From: Bacteroidetes bacterium UBA3022
GTDB taxonomy: Bacteria > Bacteroidota > Bacteroidia > Chitinophagales > BACL12
Reading direction: 5' to 3'
DNA length: 19,712 nucleotides
Assembly (NCBI GenBank): GCA_002346225.1
Contig: DDYY01000051.1
Span: forward strand, 1-19,712
Shown: positions 6,435 to 13,652 of the stretch, piece after piece
Position numbering within the stretch: the first letter of the stretch is position 1
Layout: every line of letters begins with the position of its first letter
Notes under the pieces: model-generated
Told to the model about the DNA's origin: nothing
Seen by the model: the letters and a program-made list of their open reading frames with translations, nothing else
Database searches by the model: none
Translations under genes and position numbers: made by a program

Positions 6435-8063
6435 CTACACCTGCAACACCCCGGTAGAGAAAGCCTTTTCAATGGGCGCCTGATTGGCTGCTTCAATGCC
6501 CATGCTGATCCATTTACGGGTGTCCAGCGGATCGATAATCGCATCTATCCACAAGCGGGCAGCACCATAATACGGACTCATCTGCTCATTGTATTTAGCG
6601 GTGGTAGCGTCCAGCATTTCCTGCTCCTGCTCGGGCGTTATTTCCTTGCCTCTGGCTTTCAGCGACCCCACTTCAATCTGTACCAATGTCTTCGCAGCCT
6701 GTGCGCCACCCATTACGGCAATACGCGCATTCGGCCAGGCCACAATGGTACGTGGGTCATAGGCTTTGCCGCACATGGCATAATTACCGGCGCCAAAACT
6801 ATTGCCCATTATAATAGTGAACTTGGGCACCACTGAATTGCTCACCGCGTTGACCATCTTGGCACCGTCTTTAATGATACCGCCGTTCTCACTCTTGCTG
6901 CCGACCATGAAGCCGGTGACATCCTGCAAAAAAACCAGCGGTATCTTCTTTTGGTTGCAGTTCATGATAAAACGGGCAGCCTTATCAGCACTGTCGCTGT
7001 AAATGACACCACCAAACTGCAATTCACCCTTAGCGTTTTTTACCATCTTACGCTGATTGGCGACAATACCCACCGCCCATCCGTCTATGCGACCATAGCC
7101 ACAAATAATGGTCTTACCATATTCCTGCTTGTATTCTTCGAACTCCGAATCATCCACCAGTCTTGCAATCACTTCTGCCGTGTCGTAAGGCTTGGTAACA
7201 TCTTCCGGCATAATGCCATAAATCTCTTGTTGGTCCAGGCGTGGAAGGGCAGGAGCCACCCTGTCAAATCCAGCCGATGCCGTAGCACCCAGCTTATCCA
7301 TAATCTGCCTGATTTTCTGCAGACAATCGGCGTCGTCTTCTGCAGCATAATCGCAAATGCCCGACAGCTCTGTAGTAGTAGATGCACCACCCAGGGTTTC
7401 GGCATCGATATCTTCGCCAATAGCCGCCTTCACCAGATAAGGTCCAGCTAAAAATATACTTCCCGTTTTCTTAACGATAATAGCTTCATCACTCATGATG
7501 GGTAAATAAGCACCACCTGCCACGCAGCTTCCCATAATGGCTGCAATCTGCGTAATACCCATACTGCTCATCACGGCATTATTCCGAAAAATTCGACCGA
7601 AGTTCTCCTTGTCGGGAAATATCTCATCCTGCATCGGAAGAAAGACACCGGCACTATCCACGAGGTAAATAATGGGTAACCTGTTTTCAATGGCAATTTC
7701 CTGCGCCCGCAAATTCTTCTTGCCGGTAATAGGGAACCAGGCACCCGCCTTTACCGTCGCATCATTGGCGACAACAATGCACTGTCTGCCCGACAAATAA
7801 CCCATCACCACAACTACACCTCCCGAAGGACAACCGCCTTGCTCAGCATACATTTCGTAGCCCGCAAAAGCACCTATCTCAATGCGTTCACTACCGGGAT
7901 CGAGCAAGTGGTCAATCCGCTCGCGGGCTGTCATCTTACCTTTGGCATGTTGCTTATCGGCGGCCTTTTTTCCACCGCCTTCCATCACTACACTCAGTCG
8001 CTGCTCCATCTTGGAAACGAGTAGCTTCAATGCATCTTCATTCTTATTGAATACTAAATCCAT
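6435..8063 (-). CDS. Acyl-CoA carboxylase beta (carboxyltransferase) subunit, methylcrotonoyl-CoA type
   Basis: A biotin-dependent carboxyltransferase of 542 residues from the preferred ATG at 8063 (MDLVFNKNEDAL). The frame is open to 8099, but a -7 element at 8081-8088 lies inside that extension, and MDLVF is the natural N-terminus. It transfers CO2 from carboxybiotin to an acyl-CoA. Visible features are TARERIDHLLDPGS, the crotonase-fold oxyanion segments GSCVAGGAYLP and GNSFGAGNYAMCG, and the DEIFPDKENFGRIF segment typical of methylcrotonoyl-CoA carboxylase beta chains, which suggests leucine or isoprenoid catabolism. Propionyl- or geranyl-CoA carboxylase is the alternative. The biotin-carrying alpha subunit is not in this window. 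Confidence 0.92.
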   Translation of the reverse strand: MDLVFNKNEDALKLLVSKMEQRLSVVMEGGGKKAADKQHAKGKMTARERIDHLLDPGSERIEIGAFAGYEMYAEQGGCPSGGVVVVMGYLSGRQCIVVANDATVKAGAWFPITGKKNLRAQEIAIENRLPIIYLVDSAGVFLPMQDEIFPDKENFGRIFRNNAVMSSMGITQIAAIMGSCVAGGAYLPIMSDEAIIVKKTGSIFLAGPYLVKAAIGEDIDAETLGGASTTTELSGICDYAAEDDADCLQKIRQIMDKLGATASAGFDRVAPALPRLDQQEIYGIMPEDVTKPYDTAEVIARLVDDSEFEEYKQEYGKTIICGYGRIDGWAVGIVANQRKMVKNAKGELQFGGVIYSDSADKAARFIMNCNQKKIPLVFLQDVTGFMVGSKSENGGIIKDGAKMVNAVSNSVVPKFTIIMGNSFGAGNYAMCGKAYDPRTIVAWPNARIAVMGGAQAAKTLVQIEVGSLKARGKEITPEQEQEMLDATTAKYNEQMSPYYGAARLWIDAIIDPLDTRKWISMGIEAANQAPIEKAFSTGVLQV

Positions 8064-8080
8064 AATTTTTCTGATTGCTA

Positions 8081-8088
8081 CAAAAATA
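8081..8088 (-). promoter_or_regulatory. -7 promoter element for the acyl-CoA carboxylase gene
   Basis: The minus strand reads TATTTTTG, a match to TAnnTTTG. The implied start near 8075 is downstream of the ATG at 8099 but upstream of the ATG at 8063, so it supports the shorter protein. Confidence 0.55.
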
Positions 8089-8134
8089 GAATAAAACAAA
8101 GCGAATGGTCCTGCTAAAAACGTTCTTATTTATT

Positions 8135-8142
8135 TAACTTTG
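8135..8142 (+). promoter_or_regulatory. -7 promoter element for the SRP RNA
   Basis: TAACTTTG is a perfect TAnnTTTG element. It ends 4 nt before GGGCAAGT, the 5' strand of the closing stem of the SRP RNA, which places initiation on or next to those G residues. Confidence 0.7.
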
Positions 8143-8145
8143 CTG

Positions 8146-8251
8146 CGGGCAAGTCTTATACGACCAGCTCCTGCTGAATCCCCCAGGTCCTGACCGAAGC
8201 AAGGGTAGGTGGTTGTAGCGGTGCGATGTAAGTAACTTGCCCATTTTTTTT
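8146..8251 (+). ncRNA. ffs: Signal recognition particle RNA, bacterial small (4.5S) type
   Basis: About 100 nt that fold as one long hairpin. GGGCAAGT (8147-8154) pairs perfectly with ACTTGCCC (8235-8242). The Ffh-binding domain shows the conserved internal-loop strands AGG (8185-8187) and AGCA (8198-8201) within CCCCCAGGTCC and GAAGCAAGGGTA, flanked by CCC/GGG pairing. The 3' tail GGTTGTAGCGGTGCGATGTAAGTAACTTGCCC ends in eight T residues (8244-8251), so the closing stem plus U-tract also works as terminator. The RNA scaffolds Ffh for co-translational membrane targeting. A perfect -7 promoter sits just upstream. The apical loop (UCC-UGAC-CGA) departs from the usual GGAA/GNRA tetraloop. Confidence 0.9.
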
Positions 8252-8263
8252 ATCCCCCTTTTG

Positions 8264-8271
8264 TAACTTAG
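8264..8271 (+). promoter_or_regulatory. Possible -7 element for the transaldolase gene
   Basis: TAACTTAG differs from TAnnTTTG at one position. It would give a start near 8278 and an 18-nt leader before the ATG at 8296. It lies just after the SRP RNA terminator. No -33 element is seen. Confidence 0.35.
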
Positions 8272-8295
8272 CCACAACCCAATAAAAATCATATT

Positions 8296-8952
8296 ATGAA
8301 ATTCTTTATCGATACCGCTAACCTCGACGAAATCCGCGAAGCAGCAGCACTCGGCATCCTCGATGGCGTAACTACCAACCCTTCCCTCATGGCCAAAGTA
8401 GGCGTGTCCGGCGAAGAAAACATCCGCAACCACTACAAGGCTATCTGTGAAATCGTCGATGGCGATATCAGTGCAGAAGTGATTTCCACCGATTTCGACG
8501 GTATCATTCGCGAAGGGAAAGAACTGGCAGCCCTGCATCCCAATATCGTGGTGAAAGTTCCTATGATCAAAGAGGGCGTAAAGGCCATCCGCTGGTTCAC
8601 CGATAACGGTATCAAAACCAACTGTACACTGGTGTTCAGCGCCGGTCAGGCCATTTTGGCTGCCAAAGCGGGAGCTACCTACCTGTCGCCTTTTATCGGA
8701 CGCATCGATGACATGTCGTGGGATGGTATTGACCTCATCCGCCAGATTGTGCACATCTACCAGGTGTACGGATATGAAACAGAAGTGCTCGCGGCCAGCA
8801 TCCGCAACTCCCTGCACATTGTGAAGTGCGCAGAAGCCGGTGCCGATGTGGTTACTTGCCCGCTGAGCTCCATCATGGGACTGTTCAAACATCCGCTTAC
8901 CGACATCGGTCTGGCTCAATTCCTCGCCGATCACAAGAAAGCGAACGGATAA
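8296..8952 (+). CDS. tal: Transaldolase / fructose-6-phosphate aldolase family protein (TalC/FSA type)
   Basis: A 218-residue class I aldolase with the short FSA/TalC (beta/alpha)8 barrel (FSA of E. coli is 220). FFIDTAN (Asp6) opens the barrel, DGVTTNPSL (about 23-31) forms the second motif, and the Schiff-base lysine is Lys87 in NIVVKVPM. The active-site aromatic residue is Phe133 in SPFIGRIDD. The aldolase FSA has Tyr there, while transaldolases have Phe, and swapping this residue is known to shift activity in TalB. Transaldolase activity in the pentose phosphate pathway is therefore more likely than F6P aldolase, although automated pipelines would name it fsa. It is transcribed alone after the SRP RNA gene. 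Confidence 0.93.
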   Translation: MKFFIDTANLDEIREAAALGILDGVTTNPSLMAKVGVSGEENIRNHYKAICEIVDGDISAEVISTDFDGIIREGKELAALHPNIVVKVPMIKEGVKAIRWFTDNGIKTNCTLVFSAGQAILAAKAGATYLSPFIGRIDDMSWDGIDLIRQIVHIYQVYGYETEVLAASIRNSLHIVKCAEAGADVVTCPLSSIMGLFKHPLTDIGLAQFLADHKKANG

Positions 8953-8970
8953 GCACCCATTTTCCTTTTT

Positions 8971-9109
8971 TCTGGCAGCACAGCGCTATCTGCCGGCCAT
9001 CCACATGGGTCCGGCTGTACGCTATTAGTCCTTGCTGCGCTGTGGGCTAACCGCTGCTATCCGGGCTGAAAAGTGGCGTAGACAGCTTCGGCGGTCCGCG
9101 GCTTTTTTT
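8971..9109 (+). other. Structured intergenic element with nested inverted repeats
   Basis: The 181-bp gap between the transaldolase and GH13 genes holds two nested stem systems. The outer arms CACAGCGC (8979-8986) and GCGCTGTG (9037-9044) enclose a hairpin of GCCGG (8992-8996) with CCGGC (9011-9015) and CCAT with ATGG around loop CCAC. The second part pairs ACCGC (about 9050) with GCGGT (about 9088) around GCTG/CAGC, and ends in a T7 run (9103-9109). It could be the 3' region and terminator of the transaldolase mRNA, a small RNA, or a copy of an intergenic palindromic repeat family. No protein frame fits. Confidence 0.5.
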
Positions 9110-9133
9110 GTCCTAATCCATTAGATTTGATGT

Positions 9134-10546
9134 ATGAATCTACGACGTGTATACCTGCTTATCGTGGTGTGCAGCGCTCTTTTCACAGGGTGCAGTCAAC
9201 CCGAAGCAGACTCCTCCGAACCCAATGTTACTATGAATCCTTACGAACCCCAGGCTTATGTGCGGCTGACCCATCCCGAATGGAGCCGCAATGCCACCAT
9301 TTACGAAGTCAATATTCGCCAGTATACCCCTGAAGGTACCTTTCAGGCTTTTCGCGCCCACCTGCCGCGCTTAAAAGCCATGGGCATAGATATTTTGTGG
9401 ATCATGCCCATTCACCCCATTGGTGAGTTGAACAGGAAAGGAAGTCTGGGCAGCTACTACGCAGTGAAAGATTATTATGGTGTCAATCCCGAAATGGGCA
9501 CTTTAGACGACTTCAAAGCCCTGCTGCAAGAGGCACACGACATGGGCATGTACGTCATTATTGACTGGGTGGCCAACCATTCGGCATGGGACAATCCGCT
9601 CGCCACAGAGCACCCTGAATGGTATACCCACGATGCCGATGGCAACTTTCAGCCAACACCCTGGTACGACTGGGAAGATATCATTGATTTCGATTACAAC
9701 CACCCGGGCATCCGCGAGTATATGACCAAAGCGATGCGCTACTGGGTAGAAGAGGTGGGCATTGACGGGTACCGCTGCGATGTGGCAGGCTTCATCCCTG
9801 TAGATTTCTGGAATAACGTAAGGGCAGAACTGGCTGCCATCAAGCCGGTATTCATGCTGGCAGAATGGGAATCGAGAGACCTGCATGCCCGTGCCTTCGA
9901 TATGACCTATGCCTGGTCGCTATGGGATATCTTGCATAATATCTGCACCAAGGGAGGCAGTCCGCTACAGCTGGAACGCTACATGTCCCACGATGTGAAT
10001 TCCTTTCCCTACGATGCCTATCGCATGACCTTTACAGACAACCACGACAAGAACAGCTGGGAAGGCAATATGTACAGCAACTTTGGCGATGGTCTGGAAG
10101 CAGCCATCGTTCTGTGCGCTACAGTGAATGGCATGCCGCTGGTGTACAGCGGACAGGAAGCAGGCCTCAACCGCTCCCTCGCTTTTTTTGAAAAGGATCT
10201 GATCGACTGGAGCAAACTTCCGATGGAGGAGATGTACAGTCAATTGTTCGATTTGAAACACCGCAACCGGGCGCTCTGGAACGGACGTTATGGCGGGGAG
10301 ATGATACGTATAGTCACCGACCAACCCAAAGAGGTGGTGGCCTTCAGCCGTGAACAGGGAAACGACAGAGTTATTACGCTCATCAATTTCAGTGATTATA
10401 CCCTGGAAGTGCAATTGAAAGAAGGCTTTACAGCCGGCACTTATACAGCGCTATTCACAGGCGAAAACATCGAATTGATGACCAACAAGGCGTATGCATT
10501 ACCTGCCTGGGGCTATGCGGTTTACCATCAGACAAGTGGGAAATAA
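9134..10546 (+). CDS. Exported GH13 alpha-amylase family lipoprotein
   Basis: A 470-residue glycoside hydrolase family 13 protein carried on a lipoprotein signal (MNLRRVYLLIVVCSALFTGC, lipidated Cys20). The barrel shows the four GH13 regions: DWVANH (144-149), GYRCDVAGF with nucleophile Asp216, LAEWE with acid/base Glu244, and FTDNHD with transition-state Asp305. A short C-terminal beta domain (about 390-470; VVAFSREQGNDRVITLINFSD) follows. It probably cleaves alpha-1,4-linked glucans or maltodextrins at the cell surface or in the periplasm. No SusC/SusD genes are adjacent, so it is not a classical polysaccharide utilisation locus. Exact substrate (amylase, neopullulanase or alpha-glucosidase) is undetermined. 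A TAGATTTG at 9122-9129 is too close to the ATG to be a normal promoter. Confidence 0.93.
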   Translation: MNLRRVYLLIVVCSALFTGCSQPEADSSEPNVTMNPYEPQAYVRLTHPEWSRNATIYEVNIRQYTPEGTFQAFRAHLPRLKAMGIDILWIMPIHPIGELNRKGSLGSYYAVKDYYGVNPEMGTLDDFKALLQEAHDMGMYVIIDWVANHSAWDNPLATEHPEWYTHDADGNFQPTPWYDWEDIIDFDYNHPGIREYMTKAMRYWVEEVGIDGYRCDVAGFIPVDFWNNVRAELAAIKPVFMLAEWESRDLHARAFDMTYAWSLWDILHNICTKGGSPLQLERYMSHDVNSFPYDAYRMTFTDNHDKNSWEGNMYSNFGDGLEAAIVLCATVNGMPLVYSGQEAGLNRSLAFFEKDLIDWSKLPMEEMYSQLFDLKHRNRALWNGRYGGEMIRIVTDQPKEVVAFSREQGNDRVITLINFSDYTLEVQLKEGFTAGTYTALFTGENIELMTNKAYALPAWGYAVYHQTSGK

Positions 10547-10572
10547 AAAAGGGGCCGAAGCCCCTTATTTTT
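10545..10572. terminator. Bidirectional intrinsic terminator between GH13 and YbdK-like genes
   Basis: The stem GGGGC (10551-10555) / GCCCC (10560-10564) has loop CGAA, with an A6 run on the left and a T-rich run (10565-10572) on the right. It can stop transcription from both convergent genes. It overlaps the 3' end of the minus-strand gene at 10571. Confidence 0.88.
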
Positions 10573-11677
10573 ATAATCCGATATAGCTTTCTTCGATGAT
10601 GAAATCCATCATCTTCTTAAAGTTATAGCCGTTCTGGTTGAAGTTTTCCAACTGACGGTCAGCGCCGGTACCGTTCTCCAGTATCCATTTAATGCCTTCC
10701 ACCTGTTCCCGGCTTCCAAGTGGATCCAGTACATCGTCCACCAGATCCAGCACTTCCAGTATCAGGTCTTTGGTAGGCACCTCTTCCTGTTTACCGAAGT
10801 CTATCAGCTTGCCTTCTATACCGAAACGGGCAGCGCGCCATTTGTTTTCGTTGATGAGCGCCTTATCATAATTCCGCCATCCGATATTGCTTTTCATGAG
10901 CTTGTAGATCTTCACAGTAAGTGCCTGCATGAGCGCAGCCAGTGCTATGGTTTCATCGGCGCGCATGGTAACATCGCAGATCCGGAATTCAATGGTATTA
11001 TAATAAGGGTGTGCACGCAGGTCCCACCAGATTTTCTTTCCGTTATCGATGCAATTGGTCTTCACCAGCATCGCCAGGAAGCTGTCGAAGTGGCTCGCAT
11101 CATGGAAGGTATCGGGCAAGCCTGTTCTTGGAAACTTATCGAAAACCTTGGTGCGAAAGCTTTTGAAACCGGTGTTTCTGCCTTCCCAGAAAGGACTGCT
11201 GGTACTCAGTGCAAAAATATGCGGTAAGAAATAGCGCAGTGAGTTCATCATAAACACCGCCACATCACGCGAGGGCATGCCAATATGCACGTGCAGTCCA
11301 AAGATGAGGTTACTGCGGGCAGCATCCTGCATCTCGTTGATGATTTCCTCGTAGCGCGGGTGATTGGTGATAAGCTGCTCTTCCCATTGCGCAAAGGGGT
11401 GGGTTCCTGCACCGGCAATCTTGAGGTTGTCCTTATCGGCAAGGTCTGCCACCATGCGGCGCAGCTTGAACAGCTCGTACCGCGCTTCGGTGATATCCTT
11501 ACAGATTTTTGTGGCCACCTCCACCACGCTCTGGTGCATTTCGGCCTTAATCTGTTCGCCGGTAGCTTCCCCCTTATCAATGATGCTGTGGCGGCGATGC
11601 GCCAGATCACGGGTAACGGGGTCAATAATCTGGAATTCTTCCTCTATGCCCAGGGTGAACTGCGAGTAATCAATCAT
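10571..11677 (-). CDS. Carboxylate-amine ligase of the YbdK / GCS2 family
   Basis: A 368-residue ATP-dependent ligase of the type-2 glutamate-cysteine ligase superfamily. The N-terminus FTLGIEEEFQIID (residues 7-19) is the family signature with the acidic metal-binding cluster EEE. Other conserved stretches are AEMHQSVVEVAT (about 45-56), GTHPFAQW (about 91-98), and GLHVHIGM (about 126-133). It is expected to join a carboxylate to an amine, classically glutamate to cysteine. YbdK of E. coli has weak GCL activity and an unclear physiological role. It begins 6 nt after the ATP-grasp gene and completes a three-gene minus-strand operon with an esterase. That context favours synthesis of a small peptide or amide rather than glutathione (inference). 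Confidence 0.92.
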   Translation of the reverse strand: MIDYSQFTLGIEEEFQIIDPVTRDLAHRRHSIIDKGEATGEQIKAEMHQSVVEVATKICKDITEARYELFKLRRMVADLADKDNLKIAGAGTHPFAQWEEQLITNHPRYEEIINEMQDAARSNLIFGLHVHIGMPSRDVAVFMMNSLRYFLPHIFALSTSSPFWEGRNTGFKSFRTKVFDKFPRTGLPDTFHDASHFDSFLAMLVKTNCIDNGKKIWWDLRAHPYYNTIEFRICDVTMRADETIALAALMQALTVKIYKLMKSNIGWRNYDKALINENKWRAARFGIEGKLIDFGKQEEVPTKDLILEVLDLVDDVLDPLGSREQVEGIKWILENGTGADRQLENFNQNGYNFKKMMDFIIEESYIGL

Positions 11678-11683
11678 ATAGCT

Positions 11684-12688
11684 CTACTGATTTGCTTTTG
11701 CAGCGCTAAATATAGGGAGGGATTCGGCATTATGGGGAAATCCGTAAACTGAATTTTTAATAAAGGTACCCCAGGTGAGATTTACTACACCGGGCTTGTG
11801 ATTCAGCGCCTTCTCGATAGCCATATCAGCTGCATTTTTTACAATCCAGGCGAAGTTCTCTTCTCCTACACTGAGGCGTTCTGCATCCGGTGCCGGATTG
11901 CAAAAGTCAATAGCATAGGGAATGCCGTCGCGCACAGCCCATTCCACCGTATTCAGGTCATAGCCCAGCGCCTGATTCACAGCGATGGTCAATACCCTTA
12001 ATTGCTCCAGCAGCTCATCGGATGCTTTCGGACCATCCCAGGTATACCTTAAATGGTGCGGATTACGCGGTTCGTAGTACATGATATGCACCCGGTCACC
12101 TGCCAGATAATAGCAACGGAAGTAGAAATCGAATTTGATTTCTTCCTGCAGCATCATCACATCGGTACCGCTGTCTTTGTACACTTCAAAGAATTGTTCC
12201 AGGCTGGTAATCTGACTCACACCTCTCCATCCGCCACCATCGTGGGGTTTCATGTAGGCAGGCAGACCTGTATAGTTGAAAATCGCCTGCCAGTCGAGCG
12301 GGTACTTGAGGTTGCGAAATGAAGACTCCTTGGTATTCTCCGGCATATCATGAGAAGGCAGCAATACCGATTTGGGAACCGGAATGCCTACTTTTTCCGC
12401 CAGTGCGTTGTTGAAGAATTTCTCATCAGCACTCCACCAGAAAGGGTTGTTCATCACATAGGTACCGCTCATGGCAGCATTCTTCAAATAAGCGCGATAG
12501 AAAGGTGCATCGTGAGAAATCCTGTCAAGGATTACTGCGTATTCAGTGGGTTCGCTCTGCATCACCTTGTCAATGCTTACGAATTCGGCAGTGACACCGG
12601 CTACATTGCGGCTATTGATTTCGTTGACGAAGGCAGTAGGGAAACTGTCTTCCATACCGAACAAAATGCCAATTTTCTTTGATTCCAT
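11684..12688 (-). CDS. ATP-grasp family carboxylate-amine ligase (RimK-like)
   Basis: A 334-residue ATP-grasp protein. The N-terminal Rossmann-like domain starts KKIGILFGMEDSFP. The ATP-binding region has Lys147 in YMKPHDGGGWRGV (146-157, glycine-rich flexible loop) and a VMMLQEEI hinge (177-184). The metal-binding segment is NTVEWAVRDG followed by YAIDFCNPAPD (Glu249, Asp261, Asn264). Such enzymes form an acyl phosphate and attack it with an amine or thiol. The substrate cannot be read from sequence. It lies between an esterase gene (32 nt upstream) and the YbdK-like ligase (6 nt downstream), so the two ligases probably act in one pathway. Confidence 0.9.
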   Translation of the reverse strand: MESKKIGILFGMEDSFPTAFVNEINSRNVAGVTAEFVSIDKVMQSEPTEYAVILDRISHDAPFYRAYLKNAAMSGTYVMNNPFWWSADEKFFNNALAEKVGIPVPKSVLLPSHDMPENTKESSFRNLKYPLDWQAIFNYTGLPAYMKPHDGGGWRGVSQITSLEQFFEVYKDSGTDVMMLQEEIKFDFYFRCYYLAGDRVHIMYYEPRNPHHLRYTWDGPKASDELLEQLRVLTIAVNQALGYDLNTVEWAVRDGIPYAIDFCNPAPDAERLSVGEENFAWIVKNAADMAIEKALNHKPGVVNLTWGTFIKNSVYGFPHNAESLPIFSAAKANQ

Positions 12689-12720
12689 TTGGTTAACTTT
12701 TATTGATTGAAGGGGGAAAT

Positions 12721-13461
12721 TCAGATTGTTTCTTTAGCTTTTTCCATATCCAGCAGCGAGAGGAAGTAGGGGAATTGTTGTCTCCAGCAAGGCCAGTCGT
12801 GCTTTTCACCGGGTTTCACATCGAGCAGGTGCGGAACGTGCTTGGTGCCTAATACATGTGCCATCTTGTAGTTGGAGTCGAGACACATATCGTATTCTGC
12901 GGAACCCAGAAAAATCTGACTCTTCCACAGCCATGGATCTTGTAAATCATTGATGAAATCAACCGGGTTATTGTAGTACACATCATCGTTATATACGCCG
13001 TCCATCTGGTCCCGGATGTCAAACTTGGCGGCCATAGAAAAGATAGCTGCCGTAACATTGGGATGGCGAAGCCCGAAATTCATCGCATGGTAACCGCCGA
13101 AGCTGCAGCCTGCTGTTCCTATTCTGGAGAAGCCGGTTTCTTCTTTCATGCGGGGGTATAATTCTTCCATGAGCATCCTGTCGTACAGCATATGGTTTTT
13201 AACCCTGTATTCAGGAGCTGCATCCTTATTGTACCAGCTGTGTTTATCGATACTGTCCGGACAGTATACCTTCACCATGCCGTTATCAATGAACCAACCG
13301 ATGGCTTCTATCAGCTTAAAATCTTTGTTCTCATTATGCATGCCCATAGAGGTAGGGAACAGAATGATGGGGAAGCCTCCCGTACCAAACGTCAGCATTT
13401 CGATATTTAGCCCGAGAATGGGAGAATGCCAACTGTGTTTTTCTTCGTTATAATTGCTCAA
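12721..13461 (-). CDS. Putative esterase, alpha/beta-hydrolase fold (esterase D-like)
   Basis: A 246-residue alpha/beta-hydrolase with nucleophile elbow GCSFGG (Ser120). The likely acid is Asp191 in GSAEYDMC and the likely histidine is His221 in GEKHDW, in the right order for the family. There is no signal peptide, so it is cytoplasmic. It is the first gene of the minus-strand operon esterase - ATP-grasp - YbdK. The second esterase is divergently transcribed 191 bp away. The two esterases differ in sequence, so they are not recent duplicates. Hydrolysis of an ester or thioester linked to the ligase product is plausible (inference). Confidence 0.87.
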   Translation of the reverse strand: MSNYNEEKHSWHSPILGLNIEMLTFGTGGFPIILFPTSMGMHNENKDFKLIEAIGWFIDNGMVKVYCPDSIDKHSWYNKDAAPEYRVKNHMLYDRMLMEELYPRMKEETGFSRIGTAGCSFGGYHAMNFGLRHPNVTAAIFSMAAKFDIRDQMDGVYNDDVYYNNPVDFINDLQDPWLWKSQIFLGSAEYDMCLDSNYKMAHVLGTKHVPHLLDVKPGEKHDWPCWRQQFPYFLSLLDMEKAKETI

Positions 13462-13481
13462 GTTGCGGTTTTTAGGAGTCG

Positions 13482-13489
13482 CAAAGGTA
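13482..13489 (-). promoter_or_regulatory. -7 promoter element for the esterase-ligase operon
   Basis: The minus strand reads TACCTTTG, a perfect TAnnTTTG. It implies a transcript start near 13475, about 14 nt before the ATG at 13461. No clear -33 element. Confidence 0.6.
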
Positions 13490-13625
13490 ATTACAAAAGA
13501 AGGAATCCATATGGTGATTTTTGTCCTGTGCTGCCTATGCTACTGCCTGCAAAGCATGGGTTATTGGCATGGACAGTGTGTAAAACAAAACAGCGGGGGA
13601 AACGGATATTCTGATGGGAGAAGTT

Positions 13626-13633
13626 TAGTTTTG
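13626..13633 (+). promoter_or_regulatory. -7 promoter element for the divergent esterase
   Basis: TAGTTTTG matches TAnnTTTG and places initiation near 13640, about 12 nt before the GTG start at 13653. The arrangement mirrors the promoter of the divergent operon about 140 bp away. Confidence 0.58.
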
Positions 13634-13652
13634 TAACATTGAAGATGGTACC

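Noticed and set aside
8134..8934. A 266-codon minus-strand frame opposite the transaldolase gene and SRP RNA
   Set aside because: It is a shadow of the well-supported plus-strand gene and RNA, has no recognisable domain, and its composition follows the complement of the real codons.
9122..9129. TAGATTTG as a promoter for the GH13 gene
   Set aside because: It ends 4 nt before the ATG, so the transcript would start at or after the start codon, and the lipoprotein signal requires this start.
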